DNA from: Hippasteria phrygiana
Taxonomy: Eukaryota > Echinodermata > Asteroidea > Valvatida > Goniasteridae
Assembly: GCA_037893225.1 (NCBI GenBank)
Contig: JAZGUH010000123.1
Span: 1,533,001 to 1,597,000 of the forward strand
Length of the DNA: 64,000 nt
Direction of reading: 5' to 3'
Part shown: positions 1 to 14,300 of the stretch, piece by piece
Layout: each line of letters begins with the position of its first letter
How positions within the stretch are numbered: position 1 is the first letter of the stretch
Made by a program: the position numbers and the translations under genes
The notes under the pieces: model-generated
What the model saw: the letters and a program-made list of their open reading frames with translations, nothing else
Database searches by the model: none
What the model was told of the DNA's origin: nothing

Positions 1-836
1 GGGGTGTCTATGTGTTGTTCAAGGCCATGGGCAGCTAACAGATTAGCAAACTGTATCGCCTCGGGTGCAGTTGGAACATTGACGTGGATGTTGAAGTCGC
101 CAGTGAATATCACAGAGGAAGGTTCCAATAAGTAGCTGTCAGCAAGGCTAGCGAATTCCTCCAGGAATTTACTGAAGGGGCATTGTGATCCGGGAGGGCG
201 ATATATGATCACCAGATGAATGGTAACAGCATTGTCGATGATCTCAGCTTGCATTGACTCAAAAGCGATGAAGTTCTGAGGAGTTTTCCGAATGTTAATA
301 TGTAGTCCATTTCGATATAACAAGCCGACACCACCACCACGTCTGTTAGGTCTTGGTACATGTTTAAATGTATACCCATCAGGTGTCATGTCTGCAATAA
401 CTGCTGAATCATCGGGGGATAACCATGTCTCACAGATACCAATGATATCAAGATGATTTTGAGAACAAAAGTCAATAAGTTCTGTTGTCTTATTCCGAAT
501 TGATCGGGCATTAATCATGCAGAACGTAGTATCTAGTTTGAGTTTTTGAGGTTTAGATTTTACAATCTGATGTGGATAAACCAAGTTATGTGCATTTACA
601 TACCGGGCTGGTGAATTTTGATTGAAGTAATCAGGGTGATGGGGTCCGTCATAACTTGATGTGCGATTTCCAATTACAACGGGTATGTCAAAGTTAAAGT
701 AAGTCGAACGGCGCCTATGTATCCCTGCCTTGCATCCACGACGAGTGCGTCGAAAACGACGGGTGCCAGTGATCCAGAAGATTTCGATGGTGGATGGGTT
801 GCACATGTTCTGGGTCCAATATCCCTGCAGATTTCA
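1..836 (-). mobile_element. non-LTR retrotransposon, ORF2 start with APE-type endonuclease (partial, runs off the left edge)
   Basis: A minus-strand frame is open from a stop near 836 to the window edge; a possible start is ATG at 806. After a basic Arg-rich leader the frame shows the signature order of an APE-like endonuclease: NARSIRNK, then ICETWL, then GGGVGLLYR, then IIYRPPG, then FTGDFNIHVN. That order is typical of CR1/L2-clade LINEs, whose endonuclease nicks target DNA for target-primed reverse transcription. The reverse transcriptase lies beyond the window. No frameshift is seen in the part present. Clade assignment is inference from motifs. Confidence 0.85.
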
Positions 837-1850
837 GCAGGAAGAGGACATGGACGGCAAAGATCTGGTCCATTATTGAATAATTAAAGTGCAGTAGTAT
901 TGGTGAATATCTGACTCGATGGGATGAAGCAGGAGCCATTGTTGAGTCCAGTGGGAAATGCAGTGGCATTGTTGAATCCCGTGGGAGACACAATTGGTTC
1001 ATTAGCATATGAAGTGCTACATTAGTACTGGAGGAACATCCAATTGTTACCAGCAGAAGGTGTGATCCACTAGTCACAAAAGATAGGTGACGGTCTTGAG
1101 GTGCAGAAATACTGCTGAAACCTAAAAGGCACAGGAAAGGAAGGAAAAACTTCCTTAAAATACTCCAAAACCAGATAATCTTACAGAGATTCTGGTTCAC
1201 CATGATGATCAGTATGTGCTAAAGTTTCATTTGACATGAAAATATGACTGGAAACCGTGCTATGAATGATTAAATCAGTACATAGGTGTGGAGAGCACGA
1301 TGAGGAGCCGCCAGTTAGTAGCACTGCACTTTTATGTGATTGAAAGTTTCGTTTGAAAAAGCTCAATCTATACTTTACTCTCATTCAAGAACAATATAGG
1401 TCAAACAAGAATGAATTGAGTATGCGCAGGAATGCGTGTGTATAGAAAACAACTGGCTAGGTAGTCTTTTAAAAACTGCGGCTATGGCCATCGTCCGTTG
1501 TGTGTTGCTGTAGATCATTCCTAGCTTTAACTTTTTGAAGTTGTGAGAGTCATGACCCCTGGTTTTGAGAAAATGAAGCTCTCAGCGAACCAGCAAAATA
1601 TACTCCAAGTGCAAAAAACCTCCCCAAAGAATTGAGGGGTCTTTCTGGGCTTATTGCTTATGGTGATTTCTTCCCCGTTTTTTTGGCAAGTTCGCCTCAA
1701 ACAAGGCTAAAAGCCACTCAAGGTACGGAGCGACAAAAAGAAAAAGAATCAAAGATACAAGAGGTAGGAATTAATATTCCTCTTGAACTAGGAAAGATCG
1801 TAAGATGAAGGGAAACATGCACCAGGCAAAGAATTCCATTAAGTTAGCCT
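837..1850. other. non-coding, probably 5' part of the LINE plus unassigned sequence
   Basis: An open minus frame at 715-1203 runs antiparallel to no recognisable domain and overlaps the LINE ORF in another frame, so it is probably LINE 5' sequence. From about 1390 to 1850 I see no gene or clear repeat. Confidence 0.4.
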
Positions 1851-1851
1851 T

Positions 1852-2042
1852 TTAACCCCTTGAGTACGGATGATGGCTATAGCCGCGCTTTGAAACAAAA
1901 CCACCTGGCTGGTTGACGTCTATACCCGCATTCTTTTGCATATTTATTCCATTGTTCGCCTATTGTGTGCGATTATGTTTGGCTGCACAAACCCGTCTGG
2001 CATACCGGCGCCCCATTATAAATGCCATACTCATGGGGTTAA
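1852..2042. mobile_element. TTAA-flanked MITE, copy 1 (piggyBac-like)
   Basis: A 191-bp element bounded by TTAA. The left end reads TTAACCCCTTGAGTACGG and the right end, reverse-complemented, reads TTAACCCCATGAGTATGG. It has no coding capacity. It shares a core (CTGGCTGGTTGACGTCTATA, GGCTGCACAA) with copies near 10060, 22615 and 26641. TTAA target sites followed by CCC fit piggyBac-type elements; the superfamily is inference. Confidence 0.7.
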
Positions 2043-2092
2043 GAATCCTCAGTTCAAATCCTGATTAAATAAATGAATGAATAAATGAATGA

Positions 2093-2349
2093 TTAATACT
2101 CACAGACAGAGTTTTCCCTGGTACCCGCTGGTGACATATCCACACTTGGTGAAGGGGAGCCACTCTTATCACTCCCCCTGGGTGACACAGAGGGACTGTT
2201 TCTGGCAGACCTCCTAGCTGTCAGGGGTTTCTTTGTGACCTGTGGGGACATAGTATGGCGGTCCCTGTAGTGGGGTCTCTGTTGGTCCACAAGGGGTAGA
2301 GTACGCTGCTGGAGTTGGCTGCAGTGCTCGTCACTAAGGGCCATGTATG
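2093..2349 (-). CDS. exon 18, Ser/Pro/Arg tail
   Basis: The acceptor is CCAATAG at 2350-2356. It encodes residues about 1140-1224, including RRSARNSPSVSPRGSDK and GSPSPSVDMSPAG, a run of SP and RxxS sites that looks like a phosphorylated disordered tail. It ends at TAA 2093-2095, but a GTGAGTAT donor sits at 2098-2103 just before the stop. Confidence 0.8.
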
Positions 2350-5300
2350 CTATTGGAAATAAAATATGAACAGATGAACAGACGAAATTCTTACTTAATC
2401 CTGAAAATCCATGTTTAGACAAAAACAGAGCAATTTGTAGAGTCAGGACGGGAAACTAGACTATTTTCAAATATTGTTGGCCGACAGTCGATGGAAAATG
2501 ATATAAATTTCCACTTTTCTTGAAAACAACAGCACACCAGGTGCCATGATTTCACAGGATACTAGAGACTGATATTTACTTACAGTCTAGTATGGTATTT
2601 TGTAATAATTCAGTAGTTCTTTTTTGTTGATGTTTGCAAATGTTGTATACTACCTTTACAAGTAAACAGAAAAGTTGTGCTAACTATAGAAGATAGGTAT
2701 TGTTAGCTTAAACACATTTCATGGCCAAGTCATGCTAAACGTGTACGTGCTTGGAGATTTCTATTATTGCATCACTATTTCAAGTAATTCTGCCTGTGGA
2801 GTTATAACCAGCTTTTTCCTGTGCTTCAAGCTTACGGTCTCTATGAAATGGAGTAAACCGGTTGAAATTAGCCTTTCTTTGGAATTTTAAGAGGATTTTG
2901 AGTCGAGTAAAACAAAAGCGCATGCTTACTCACATACAACATGCGGTACTCACTACCTACCTAGTGGAACAGTGTGGAGCGATCTTGGAGAGGGGTCGTT
3001 ACTTGACGAATCAATTTCAATTGAGAAAACTGACTGCACACCCTGATCTCGTGCTGAAGCAGGCCTCCCCTTGCCATCATAATGGTTCCATCTTTCCTTG
3101 CCCATGTCATACAGTCTTGGGTTGGCTGATTTAGGCCGATTCATGTGGTCACGGGTGACAGCTAGAAAATGCCGGTTCAGAGTTTGTTCTGGTGCAAACC
3201 CATAAGAAATAGGTGTCACTTTACTCATATTGTGCATCAATAGTATTCATCCCCAACTTTGAATTTCTAGTCGTCGTAAAAACTCACTGCATTTTTCTTC
3301 TTGTACTTAAAATGTAAAGGATTGTTTCAAGATTTACAGTCCATGTTTTTCAACAAACTGAAATGTCTACTTAAAACAAATTGACAAATCGTATGTAACA
3401 TTTTAACCAAAATGCCTTTTTTTTCTATTTGGGCATCTGCAACCCTCTGAGAAAAGGTTCTCATTTTTGGTTGCGACCATGCCTCTGACGCACAAAAAAT
3501 ACACTAAATTATCGCTGGGTTGGAGAAAGTTTGACTTTTACAAAGTAATAATTACACCACTAAATGCGAGTGGATATTTTTTCCATTTGATGTGTCATTC
3601 AAAAGTGAATAACATTTGTATTGCTAGAAAAATACAATTTTGTAGAAAAAAAAAATCGGAGTGAAACGCAAGTATATCCTTTAGTTCCATTTGAACAATG
3701 CTGAATCAATTTCATTTTCCCAAATTAAGATTCCACAAAAGTTCTTTGGTAAAGAGCAATGACAATGGTCTGTACAATCGTATACACATAATATACATGT
3801 GATGAAAAAGGATAAAATACAGATCATGCTTACGGAAAAATGATGGGAGTGCTGGGTGTAGTAAGATGCAGCAAGCATGCAGATATGGGTGTAGGAAAGA
3901 GGCAAAATACCGATGGAAAAAATTGCATCATCTGTGCAGAAAAGCTAAAGACTCGTTAGCAAGATGGTAAAGGAAGGAAGAATCGCAAGCTCAGAAGTGC
4001 TTAAAAGGCAATTTTTGTTGGATGAACAAAATTGTTATAAAACTCAAATCTTAATTGTTAATATGATTATTAGCACATGAAAGTACAAAGATTCAAATGA
4101 TAAAGGCCAGCATTTTGTGCTGTATACATACTTTAATATGTATGTTTACGTCAATTTTGTTTTAAAAGAAGTTGCTTGACGAAATAGTATAAAAGGGAAC
4201 CATTACATACACTGAAGTTGACAAAATACATTAAGAACATAAAAAGATTTGAAATTCAAAATTGAAATATTTGAAATAAAACAATTCCAATTACATATGA
4301 TGAAGAAAACAGGAAATCTTTCCTTTTCATCAAGAATTTATTTATTTGTTATAACCAGTATCTTTAAATTAATATTAAATCAAATCAAATCAAATCAAAT
4401 AAAATATGAATGCAGTTTGCAATGACATCATTAAAAGAATAAAAAAGACAACACCAACTAAAATACTAATAATACTATGGATATATACAAGACACATGCT
4501 ACATATTTACATTTTATGTGTATTGTCTAAATACTGATTTATTATAAAAAAGAAGAAGAAGCCTTTCTGCTATTGGACATTTTAAAGAATTATAAAGTTC
4601 AAATGGATTCAAGCGTCTCAAAAGAAAAACCAGTGACAAGTATTAAAACTTTTACAGATTGATCAATATCTGTGTTTATGCAGGAATCTGCATTTTCCAC
4701 GGCAACAATGTGGTGATTATTTTGAACTTTTCAAAGTGAACAAAGAAAACTGGCAGGAGCGGGATTCGAACCTGCGACCTCCGGGAATACCGTACCAGTG
4801 CTCTACCAACTGAGCTATCTTGTCCTATGTTGGCAGTCTTTGTTCGGCGACTAGCGCCTCCTGAACAAAGACACTGACAATTTGGGAGACCGCCAACATA
4901 GGACAAGCTAGCTCAGTTGGTAGAGTGCCAGTACGGTATTCCGGAGGTCGCAGGTTGAAAGCCCGCTCCTGCCAGTTTTCTTTGCTCACTTTAAAGAATT
5001 CAGTCAAATTACCCAGTCAGTTTCCCTTGTGGTTTGTTTGACGATTACTTTGAACAAAAGTTGCAATACTTCGTCACCCACACTATGGTAGTTTAGGCTG
5101 CATAAAGCACAAACTGGGATTAATGTATACACATGTATTTGTAAACATGTATTTGTATATAAGTATTTAAATTATTAGGATACCGTAATACAACGTCTTC
5201 ATTACCACGATATAACTGGATGAGCACATGGTGTAAATGCATCTAACATTTCCTAAAATTTATTCTACATTTTAAGAAATAAGCTTTATCTTACATTTAA

Positions 5301-8300
5301 TTTATTCCTAAAATTTGATTTTTCTGTCTTAGTGTCTTAGCCTTTATTTTAGTTTAGGCTCCAGTTTGTGAAAACATAGTTTATTTCATAAAAAATACAT
5401 ATTTGCACAAGATATGCCATGCAGGATGTACATGCATGTACGTGAATAGTTTTATGAAGTGTATATATCTGTATCACACATAATTCATTTTTTGATCATT
5501 TCCTTTTTGGAATGTGAAAAATTGACTTCTGACCGTGATACGACATGTACTTTAAAGTGACAGATTGCCTTAGAGGGGCCCAATTGGGATACAAGAAGCA
5601 TTCGTCCTGTTTGTCTACCATCTACCATTTCTCTAAAAATCATTGACGAAAATCATTTGGTTCAGAAAAGTCAGACCATTGGTAACCCCATAATACATGC
5701 AATTTCTCATCAATGCTTCAAAGACAAATGGCATTTTTAAGGGATGGTCGTGTACATGATTACATTCTACTTTTTAATGATATTTCCAACCACAGCAATT
5801 TTAGAACGAATGCTTTTTTTCACCCCCAAGCTATAGGCAATGTGTGGCTTTAAGGTCAGAAACTTCTAAAATGGAATGTGCATGCACCATGTGTTAGACC
5901 TCTCATGCTTTACATGATGCAACATACCATAAGGCATAATCTATGCAGAGTAGAAGTTACATGCTCCCATTTTCCCCCTTCATGCATTTTTCTAAACCAA
6001 ACTAAGAGAACTGGTTGACAAGAAGCCATAAGGTTTGGGTTTCTGTGCATAAGCATGGCTTGTACTGTGTGATGTAATGGAAAGTTGGTCTGCCATGGAG
6101 TTAACATTATTTTTCAGTAACATGTACGGTACACATGTACCTTTGGGTCGTCTAATAAGAACCACACATCTCTTTTTGAGAGTTTGTTACTTCACATGGT
6201 GTATCCGCAAAACATCTCTCTGGTTGTACTAAGTTGTGCAAAGCCTTAAAGGTAGTGTACATGATTGGTCATTGTTGCGATTTTCAAAAACAGGCGGATT
6301 TGGGGGTTATATTTTTTTATAGGAAATATCGTTTCACTGACCTGTTCAAAATTTTGCGTTCTTGAATGGCGAAAAAATAATTTTTAAAATAGAAAAACGG
6401 CATTCGTTTTCAATCGTTGGGTGGCAGTTAACTGGATTTGTTATAGCACCCTCTTGTAAAATAAGCCCAATGTTTGTAAATGGGATCGTTTTCAATTGGT
6501 CACATAACTAGGCCGAGCCGACTGGTTACAATCCGTTGCTTCGGTACACTACACGTACATGTACACACACACGTACTATAATTGCAACCTTGCACCCGTT
6601 TTCGGATTGTGAACCCATTTTTAGACACAATGCGGACTAACTACATTCGGTCAATAGACGGCAGTATTTAAAAATCTTGTATTTTTTCCAACAATTGTTT
6701 AGCCAAACAATCGTTGGAAAACGATATAAATTTCAACTTTTCTTGAAAACGACAGCACTCCAGGTGCCATCATTTCACAGGATGATTGAGACTGCTATTA
6801 ACTTACAGTCTAGTAAGCCATTTCGTAATCATTCAGTAAAAGAAAAAATCTGGAGGATTACCAATCGTGTACACTACCTTTAAAAGGCACAAAATGCCTT
6901 GAAATCCCCAAAAGTTCATCTCTTTGGTTAGTCACCTATTAAACCTATTTCCAAGACCCGAGTGTAAAAATTCCACCATAATGTGCAATATTTACGGATG
7001 GAAATTCAGACTGGTGCTACACATACTGCATCCTGTATGCAGACAAAGCGCTACAGACCAAGGGCACCACTCTGAATTTTCCAATTTTCCGAACCAAACT
7101 GGCATCCCCGAAATGATTTTCAGACAAACAGGCGCATGGTCAAGGGATGGTCGTGTACATTATTATATTTTATACAACACCCTGAATAAATCCCAGCCAT
7201 CCGATTGGTGGATCGTCGATCACGTGCATTGAATTAATCGACCCATCACACGACGCGAACCCGCACCGCCCAAAACGTTCTATCACATGGTTCTATCAAA
7301 CGGTGCGCACGCATTAATAGAACCAAACGAACTTCCCTAATTTCACGGTCACTATGGTGTGGCGCTACAACAGGGCTGTCATTCACACAACATGGCGGGC
7401 CGAGTTTCCCGAACTGCCGCGGTTTATTCTCCTAACACTACGACGAAATATTGGAACTCGTAGGCGATGCTGACGCTCCAAATACAAAGAGACAAATCAA
7501 ATATGCAGTGAAACGATTAGATGAATTTGCAAGACACGCAGGAACAACAATTGAAGCTTTAACTGATTCGGAACTCGACAATTTTTTGTCGCGGTTTTAT
7601 GCGGGACTGAGAAGGTAACGGCACGTTGTAACGTTACACAAAGAAATCCATGCATGCAATCTGTCGGATTTATTCAGGCGTTGTATAAAACAAATAATGA
7701 ATGTTTCACATTCGTGCAATGGTAAGAAAAATTTCATTCGGTGACAGATGGAATGTCCCATTCCACTCGGCTTCGCCTCGTGGAATGGAACATGCCATCT
7801 GTCACTACATGAAATTATTCTTACCATCGCACTCATAAACATTAATTATTTGTATACTATTATATTTTGAATGATCTTTCCAAACATAGCAATTTTAGGA
7901 CGAATGCTTCTCGTAGCCCAATTGGGCATCTCCAAGGCAATGTTCTCTTTAAATCATGTTAATGCAAAGCTATTTTTACCTACACATGTAGGGATTTTAA
8001 CAGATTCTATTGCTGCTTTCACCAAAACTCCATAGCACTAGAAAAAGCAAATTCATGCATGCACTATTTATCTACAATGTAAATGTCCAATGATGTTAGA
8101 AATGGTATCCAAAAAGGGTCCCAAATAAATATGACAACACTTTTTAAGGGGGTTTGGAAAATAATTTTGAAATAAACTAGAAGAGAGATTTTTGCCCTTC
8201 CCTGATGTAGTACTGAAGCACTATATGCTCAGCGCTTTCCGAGAGCCTGTGGGAAAAAAAAATTGAACCTGCTTACTAGCAGAGTTGTAGTCAAGTCCCT

Positions 8301-11300
8301 GCAAGTCCTTTCACCAGTCCTTTCGCAGGTCCAGTCAGAAGTCCTTTCATAAAGCTGGTCAGAAGTGACTGGATGAACAATGACAAAGGAATGCCTTTGT
8401 CAAAGCTCACTTGAATAGCTTGTGATTGGGATTAGGACTGGAGGGCCTGTGATGGACTTTCAGGGACTTGCTGGGACTTGTGATGGACTCGACTACACCC
8501 CTGCTTTAGTGCAGATGTCTTAACCGCTCAATCACCGAGTTTGCCGGCGTTGACTGGCCGATTCGAATCAATGTAGCACCGGGTACCACGCAATCAGTGT
8601 GAAGAATTTTGAAATGTTACAGAAATGAGAATCAAATCAGAGAAATTTCACTTTAAATTGTCTCTGGAAAATAGTGTTTTCAACAGGTGGCCTCATCACC
8701 AGCCTGTATAAGTGAACTTCTGCAGAAGCATTCCTTTGTCATTTATAATCCTCTGTAGTTTGGGGAGCTGACTCGTGATTTGACTTGTGATTAAGACTTG
8801 ATTACACTATCAAAATCAAAGGAATCCAATCTATTGTCACATTTTTGGAAACATTTTTAGATACCATCCCTTAAAGCTTATTACAATCATTTAATATACA
8901 GTCATTCTGTATTGAAAACGAAACTAAATTCTGCAGTGTGACAAATGATCTGAAACTACCTCAGAACCCAGCAGTCAGTTTTTCCTGCCCCATCTTTACA
9001 CTGCCCCTCGACTAGTTCCCTGACCACATGAAAGGGTCCATTTTCTATACAGAGTGGTTTGGATTCAATAAGCATGGGATGTCTATAGCAAATGATATCT
9101 TTTTTAAGTGCAGTGTTTTATAGCTATGATGATCGGTGAAGCTGGCTTTAATAGCGAGTCAATGTTCACTGGTACCTTGTCTCATCTGGTCACTGCTGCC
9201 TTCTTCGTTGTGACCTTCGTTCCTGTCATCGAGTTCTGTCTCACTGAAGCTGGAGCCGTTTGTTGGGCCATCTTCAACGTTATTGGTATATGCATCTCCC
9301 GTCAAGCTATGTTCGGATGACATATCTGCATTGCTCTCTGCATCAAACTCCGATTGCGTGTCAGTCAGGTTATCCCTCTCGTTTACCCCCACAAAGAGGA
9401 CGGTATTTTCGAAAACAGAGCTTTGGCCTTCTTCATTGAATGACTGGCCATCGACAGGGTGGTTGTTTTCGTCCAGAACATCTTCACTTGGGTTTCCAAT
9501 TTGCCAATTCAGATCACCATCAGCTGTTGTTTCTTCATCGGGCACACTGGTTGAGTTGTCATTGTTTCGGTCTGGGACCTCATCCACATCGGGATTATCT
9601 TGTGGACAAGAAGCACCCTCGCTGTCCAGATTAAAGGACCCAACATCACTGGATTGTAAATCCGACCCCAGGTCTTGAGAGTTCTGGGACTGGTTCATTA
9701 CGTCATCGTCCACGTCATCCAGATCACCCAGATCTTGAGACAAGGAGTGGTCGTCAGTCCTCTCGCTGCCGGCGTGGAGGGAGTCTGCGTATCCTTGCGA
9801 GGAGCAGGGGACCTCGTGCCCCTCCGTGACCCCGTTGGAGCTGCCCTGCCGGTTTAACCAGTCCTGGCTGGGAAGGCTTTCAAGGGGGGATGTCAGGGTG
9901 AGGGGGTTTGGGGCTGTCAGGTCCGTGGAGTGAGTTTCATCTGTGGGGATGCTGATGGCTCTGTCTGCCTGACCTCGAGCTGAGAGAGGAAATTTAGGCG
10001 TGTTTAATTACAATTGTCTTCAAGAGCAACTTTGAATGCACTGACGTTCGATAATGGGATAACCTGGCTGGTTGTCATATATATGCGCATTCCTGTGCAT
10101 ACTCAATCCATTCATGTTTCAACAATATTGTTCTTGAATGGGAGTGTAATGAATAGATGGAACTTGTTGAAAAATTTTCATTGACACGAAAGAAGGGGTT
10201 CCAAGTGTGATGAGTAGGACCACTCTATTCAGTGTGGTGCCTATTGTTTGCATTTACGCTTGGCTGCACAGCCCGTTCTTGGCAGCCCCCATCAGTAACA
10301 GCTGGACACAAGGGGTTAAGCTGTTAAACCCTGAAGTAATCTTTATGAAGGTGGGACAATTAAAGTACGAAGGCTTTAGATACGATTTTTAAGAGTACGG
10401 TGTGATTATGGACACCTATTATCGAAATTGCATCGTTCTAATTTCTCCTCCCATCATGAATACAAAATCACATCCAAGTGGTTTACAGTGCCAGTACACA
10501 GCATTTACAACTGAAACATGTTCGTAAAATGAACTCTCACTCGTCAATTTTGCAGGTCCAGTGAACGACATATATTCCATTGCAGGTGGTGTGGACTCAA
10601 ACTCCTGTGGAAACAAAATTGGAAAAATTGGAATAATACCTAAAGCAAATTTTTATCAAGGCATGGAAAATCCTAGAATTTAAAGTATTGTAGAGAGCCA
10701 TGGAATTTTGTTATTTTACAGGGAGTCACAGAAAATTGATATTTCAAGAAAAGCGCCTGTGTAATGGAATCTCACCCAACCAATACACATGGTCAGTGTA
10801 AATAGACTCTTTAAGATTAAAAAAAAAGAACCTAAGAATTGGTCATGGAAAACCCAAATTGTTTTTCTTCCTGGAAAGTCCTGGAAAGTCCTGGAAAAGT
10901 CTTGGAATTTATGATTTCTGTGGGAACTCTGGTATTTATCATTTCTTCCTATAGTCTTTATTTCTTCCTATGGTCTTTGGCACAGACAAGAACTACGACT
11001 TGTTGATTGTTGGTACTTGGGCTAGAGACTTTTCCCAGACACATCACAACTATAAGTAACTTATGGACAATAGCTTTACCTCATCTAAATGAAAGCCTCC
11101 TATTCTTGCCCTGCAAACAGAAAAACAAAGGTTCAACAATTTTCAATTTAGATGGCAATGTACATTTGATCAACTCCACTAGTAAATAACCCCCCTGAAC
11201 AAACTGTGAAATATACAATACTCAGTGAAATTATTGTTAACTCATTTGATATATATAAGCATCATTATGAGTTTTGAAACTGTATTTCAGGCCACATCAG

Positions 11301-14300
11301 CACAGCATGTCCATTGTAAATATTTTGATCAAGTCAAAAGACACTGAGACAACTTCAATCTTTTTGTAATGGAGCCTCTGTCCACTGGAGACCATATGCA
11401 TTATACTAAGCATGGCAAAGAGCTCACTACATCGAGAAGCAGAACTCACACAAAAATTGTGACGCAAAAATTGTAATCTCCATGTTGATTTGTTTTTGTT
11501 TAGCCTTTATGAAATGTTCTGCTTGTATCAAAACATCAGACACTCCTAACTTTTATCAAATTATGCTTTTCCTCATAGTTAGCACAAGGTTTCTGCTAAT
11601 CGTTAAGCACAGCCGTGAAAATTTGGCCAATTGGGGCCGTCCTACCTTCCTCTTTTGTACTCATTGCCAACGTGATTGACCACCATCATGGCCGCTAAGG
11701 TCTGGGGGCCGATGGACACTGTGTTATGGCTGGCTGCCTGGGGGATTCTGTGTTTAGTATCAGTGACCTGCAGGACAGAATGAGAAGGAAATGAAAATGA
11801 GGAAAAGTTAGGAGGGTGTGACGTTTTGTTCCTAGCGGAATCTTTGTCAGAGGTTAAATGACACAAATACAGTTGAGAAGGAATGAGACAAGCAAGCCAC
11901 AAACACAACATCTTTGAAGACAAATATAGCTATACATCCATAGCAACGGCCTACATGGAGGTTAATACAGAAATGAAAAATCTAATTAAAATATCCATGG
12001 CTATAACAATCCTTAAATCCAAAATTATTCATCATGACTACCGAGTTAAAAATAGAATTTATACATTTTAATTAAACAATTTTACTACATCAACCCGTTT
12101 TGTGATGCCAGGTTGCATGTAAGATGTATTCGGTGCTAACCTTCGTTTTACTCCACTCATGTCTCATCGATGGTTCATCAGTGGCAGTCCGCGGTCGGTA
12201 ACCAGCTGAGGTTGACCCTGCTGACCTCAAACTGCGCTTCCCTGGTGCACTGCTTGCTCGGCTGGTAAAACACAGGACAATTTGGGAGATAATGCTCACA
12301 AATTGATACAAAAGCAATTCACAACTGAAGACGTCATGAACGTCATGTTGTATCCTTGATTATTTTGTGAATAAATCACTGATTAGGGAAGGACAATTTC
12401 ATTATAGTATGATTTTGTTCTGCCAACAGACACAATGAACAAAACCTCTTCAAACCTGATCCTTCTACATGGACTCTGTACAAACAGCGGAAACAAACCG
12501 GTAAAGAAATCAAGTTCAGTCGCTTTACCCGTATCTCTGTTGGTCTGGTACCACTCTTCCCTGCTTGCTTATTGCATGGGGGATGTAAGCAGCTGTGTCG
12601 GGCCGGTCTTTCCTTCTGAAGTGCACCGTGTACTGCGATGTCTCTGGCAGTAGGAAGATTGGGTCCCCTCTCTTAGTGCGAGGAGTGAAGTCTCCTGAGC
12701 TGTAATAACGATATTTAACCTTTTCACAAAATGCTGTTGATATGTTGCATTCATTGCGTCTTTACAGAAACAATGGGTAAATATTCAGTGCAATTTGTTT
12801 TTACACATCACCATGCCTTTCACATAATGAGCACGATCTAAATATTTGTTTTCATTTAAAATTAAAAAAAGTGGTGGTTTTATACTCTTTTAAAACCTTT
12901 CCAATTTGAAAATGGAAGAGATCGCTATTTTTGTGGCAATTGTGTAGTGTAGGGCCCCTCTTTAGTTTTGATGAAATTAGATTCAAGGGTATTTTTTCTC
13001 ATTCCAAAATGACTTTTTCAACCTAAAGCAGACTTCTCTTAATTCTATTGACATCGTTTTTTGTAATTTTGAACAGTTTATTTCGGTAGAAAATGCAATT
13101 TTCTTATGCGCTTTACGGCAGTTGCTATGCGAATAAACGCGGTTTTGCAGGTTTACTGTGCGTCGTGGTGATTGCCATCTATATTTTCGCGTTGCGTTTT
13201 GTCATCCTCATCGCTGCTTTACCCCAAAATTTCCCTCAAAACTAAAACCTTGCCCTTAATCTACGGCATACCTGTTGGTGTGTTATGTCGCTAACTAGTT
13301 TGGCAATTCCAATAACCTAAAAGTGGATTTTTGTTCCCTTATAGGGAACAGGGCCCTACACTACACAATCGCCATTTTTGTTTTGTAATAAAAGGGACTG
13401 ACTGTCAAAACAGCGTAATAGTACAAAACTCATTAATCCAAAATAGCAATGTTCTGAAGAAATGTTATCCCCAACTGATTCTGAACAAGCTACTCAGTAT
13501 GGGAATCAACTACAACATAGAACAGTCTCTAACAAAATCTGAAAACATTTAATATTGTTGTGTAGACAATACTATATGGATACACATCTATTGCGCCTCT
13601 CGTGACATCATGCTTTAGGCCATGTGAAAACTTGCATAGAGTAGTAATTGCTAATTTGGAGGTTATATATTAATGCGGATTTGAGTTCTTCTTAATTAAG
13701 ACCTACATCAGTGAAAGCGAGAGATACATACCTGCATGTAGACTGCCTGCTACTGTTGGGCGGGGCAAACAAGACTTTGGATGACTCTTGGAGGGAGGGT
13801 CCCGATGGAGAGGCGGGGGGAGGAGCCTGCTTCATTTCAGCAAGAGATGGTGATACAGCCACTTGCTTAGCGGAATGAGGACGAGGATGGATAAGGCTGA
13901 TCTTGAGCATCGGCTGCCGGTACCCGTGGCGGGGTTCAGGGGTCAGCTAAAAGGTTAAAAGGGGTCAAATGTTAAATATCAAAGATTTCATATTTAAATT
14001 GTGAAAATGTCAAATTTTCACCCAAAATATTCCATCTTGTATCCCCTCGTGCCGAGCTTGGCAACGATTGGATCTTATAACTGGTCGCCAGGCTCATCAA
14101 CAGGCACTCTTCCGAACGGTTTAAACCCCCCTTCTCCACGGGATCCTTCTGATCGTCTGGCGTATCGCAAGGTACGTTAGGGATTGCTGTAGACTTTAGG
14201 TTTATAGCTTCACAAACAACTTTCCAGCTGCCCTTGCAACTTACTACTACTGAATCAAACTAAATAAATCACAAAGGTAACTGTCTGGGTAATCTTACCA

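Larger units (their letters stand above)
5552..7952. mobile_element. TTAA element with about 56-bp terminal inverted repeats, composite
   Basis: The left end is TTAAAGTGACAGATTGCCTT and the right end, reverse-complemented, is TTAAAGAGAACATTGCCTT. Similarity continues through GCCCAATTGGG and AGAAGCATTCGTCCT. An internal second right-like end (5760-5852) ends in GGCTTTAA, so the region could be a 301-bp element (5552-5852) next to a related element (about 7136-7952) interrupted by an insertion. The TTAA-AAG type ends suggest Kolobok-like MITEs. The exact unit structure needs alignment. Confidence 0.55.

Noticed and set aside
4750..4975. True tRNA genes
   Set aside because: Box A and box B are present, but the anticodon arm does not fold well, halves occur in inverted pairs, and copies are interspersed with shared non-tRNA flanks.
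9283..9678. 131-codon plus-strand frame
   Set aside because: Antisense to exon 16 of the large gene, whose splice phase and composition are better supported.
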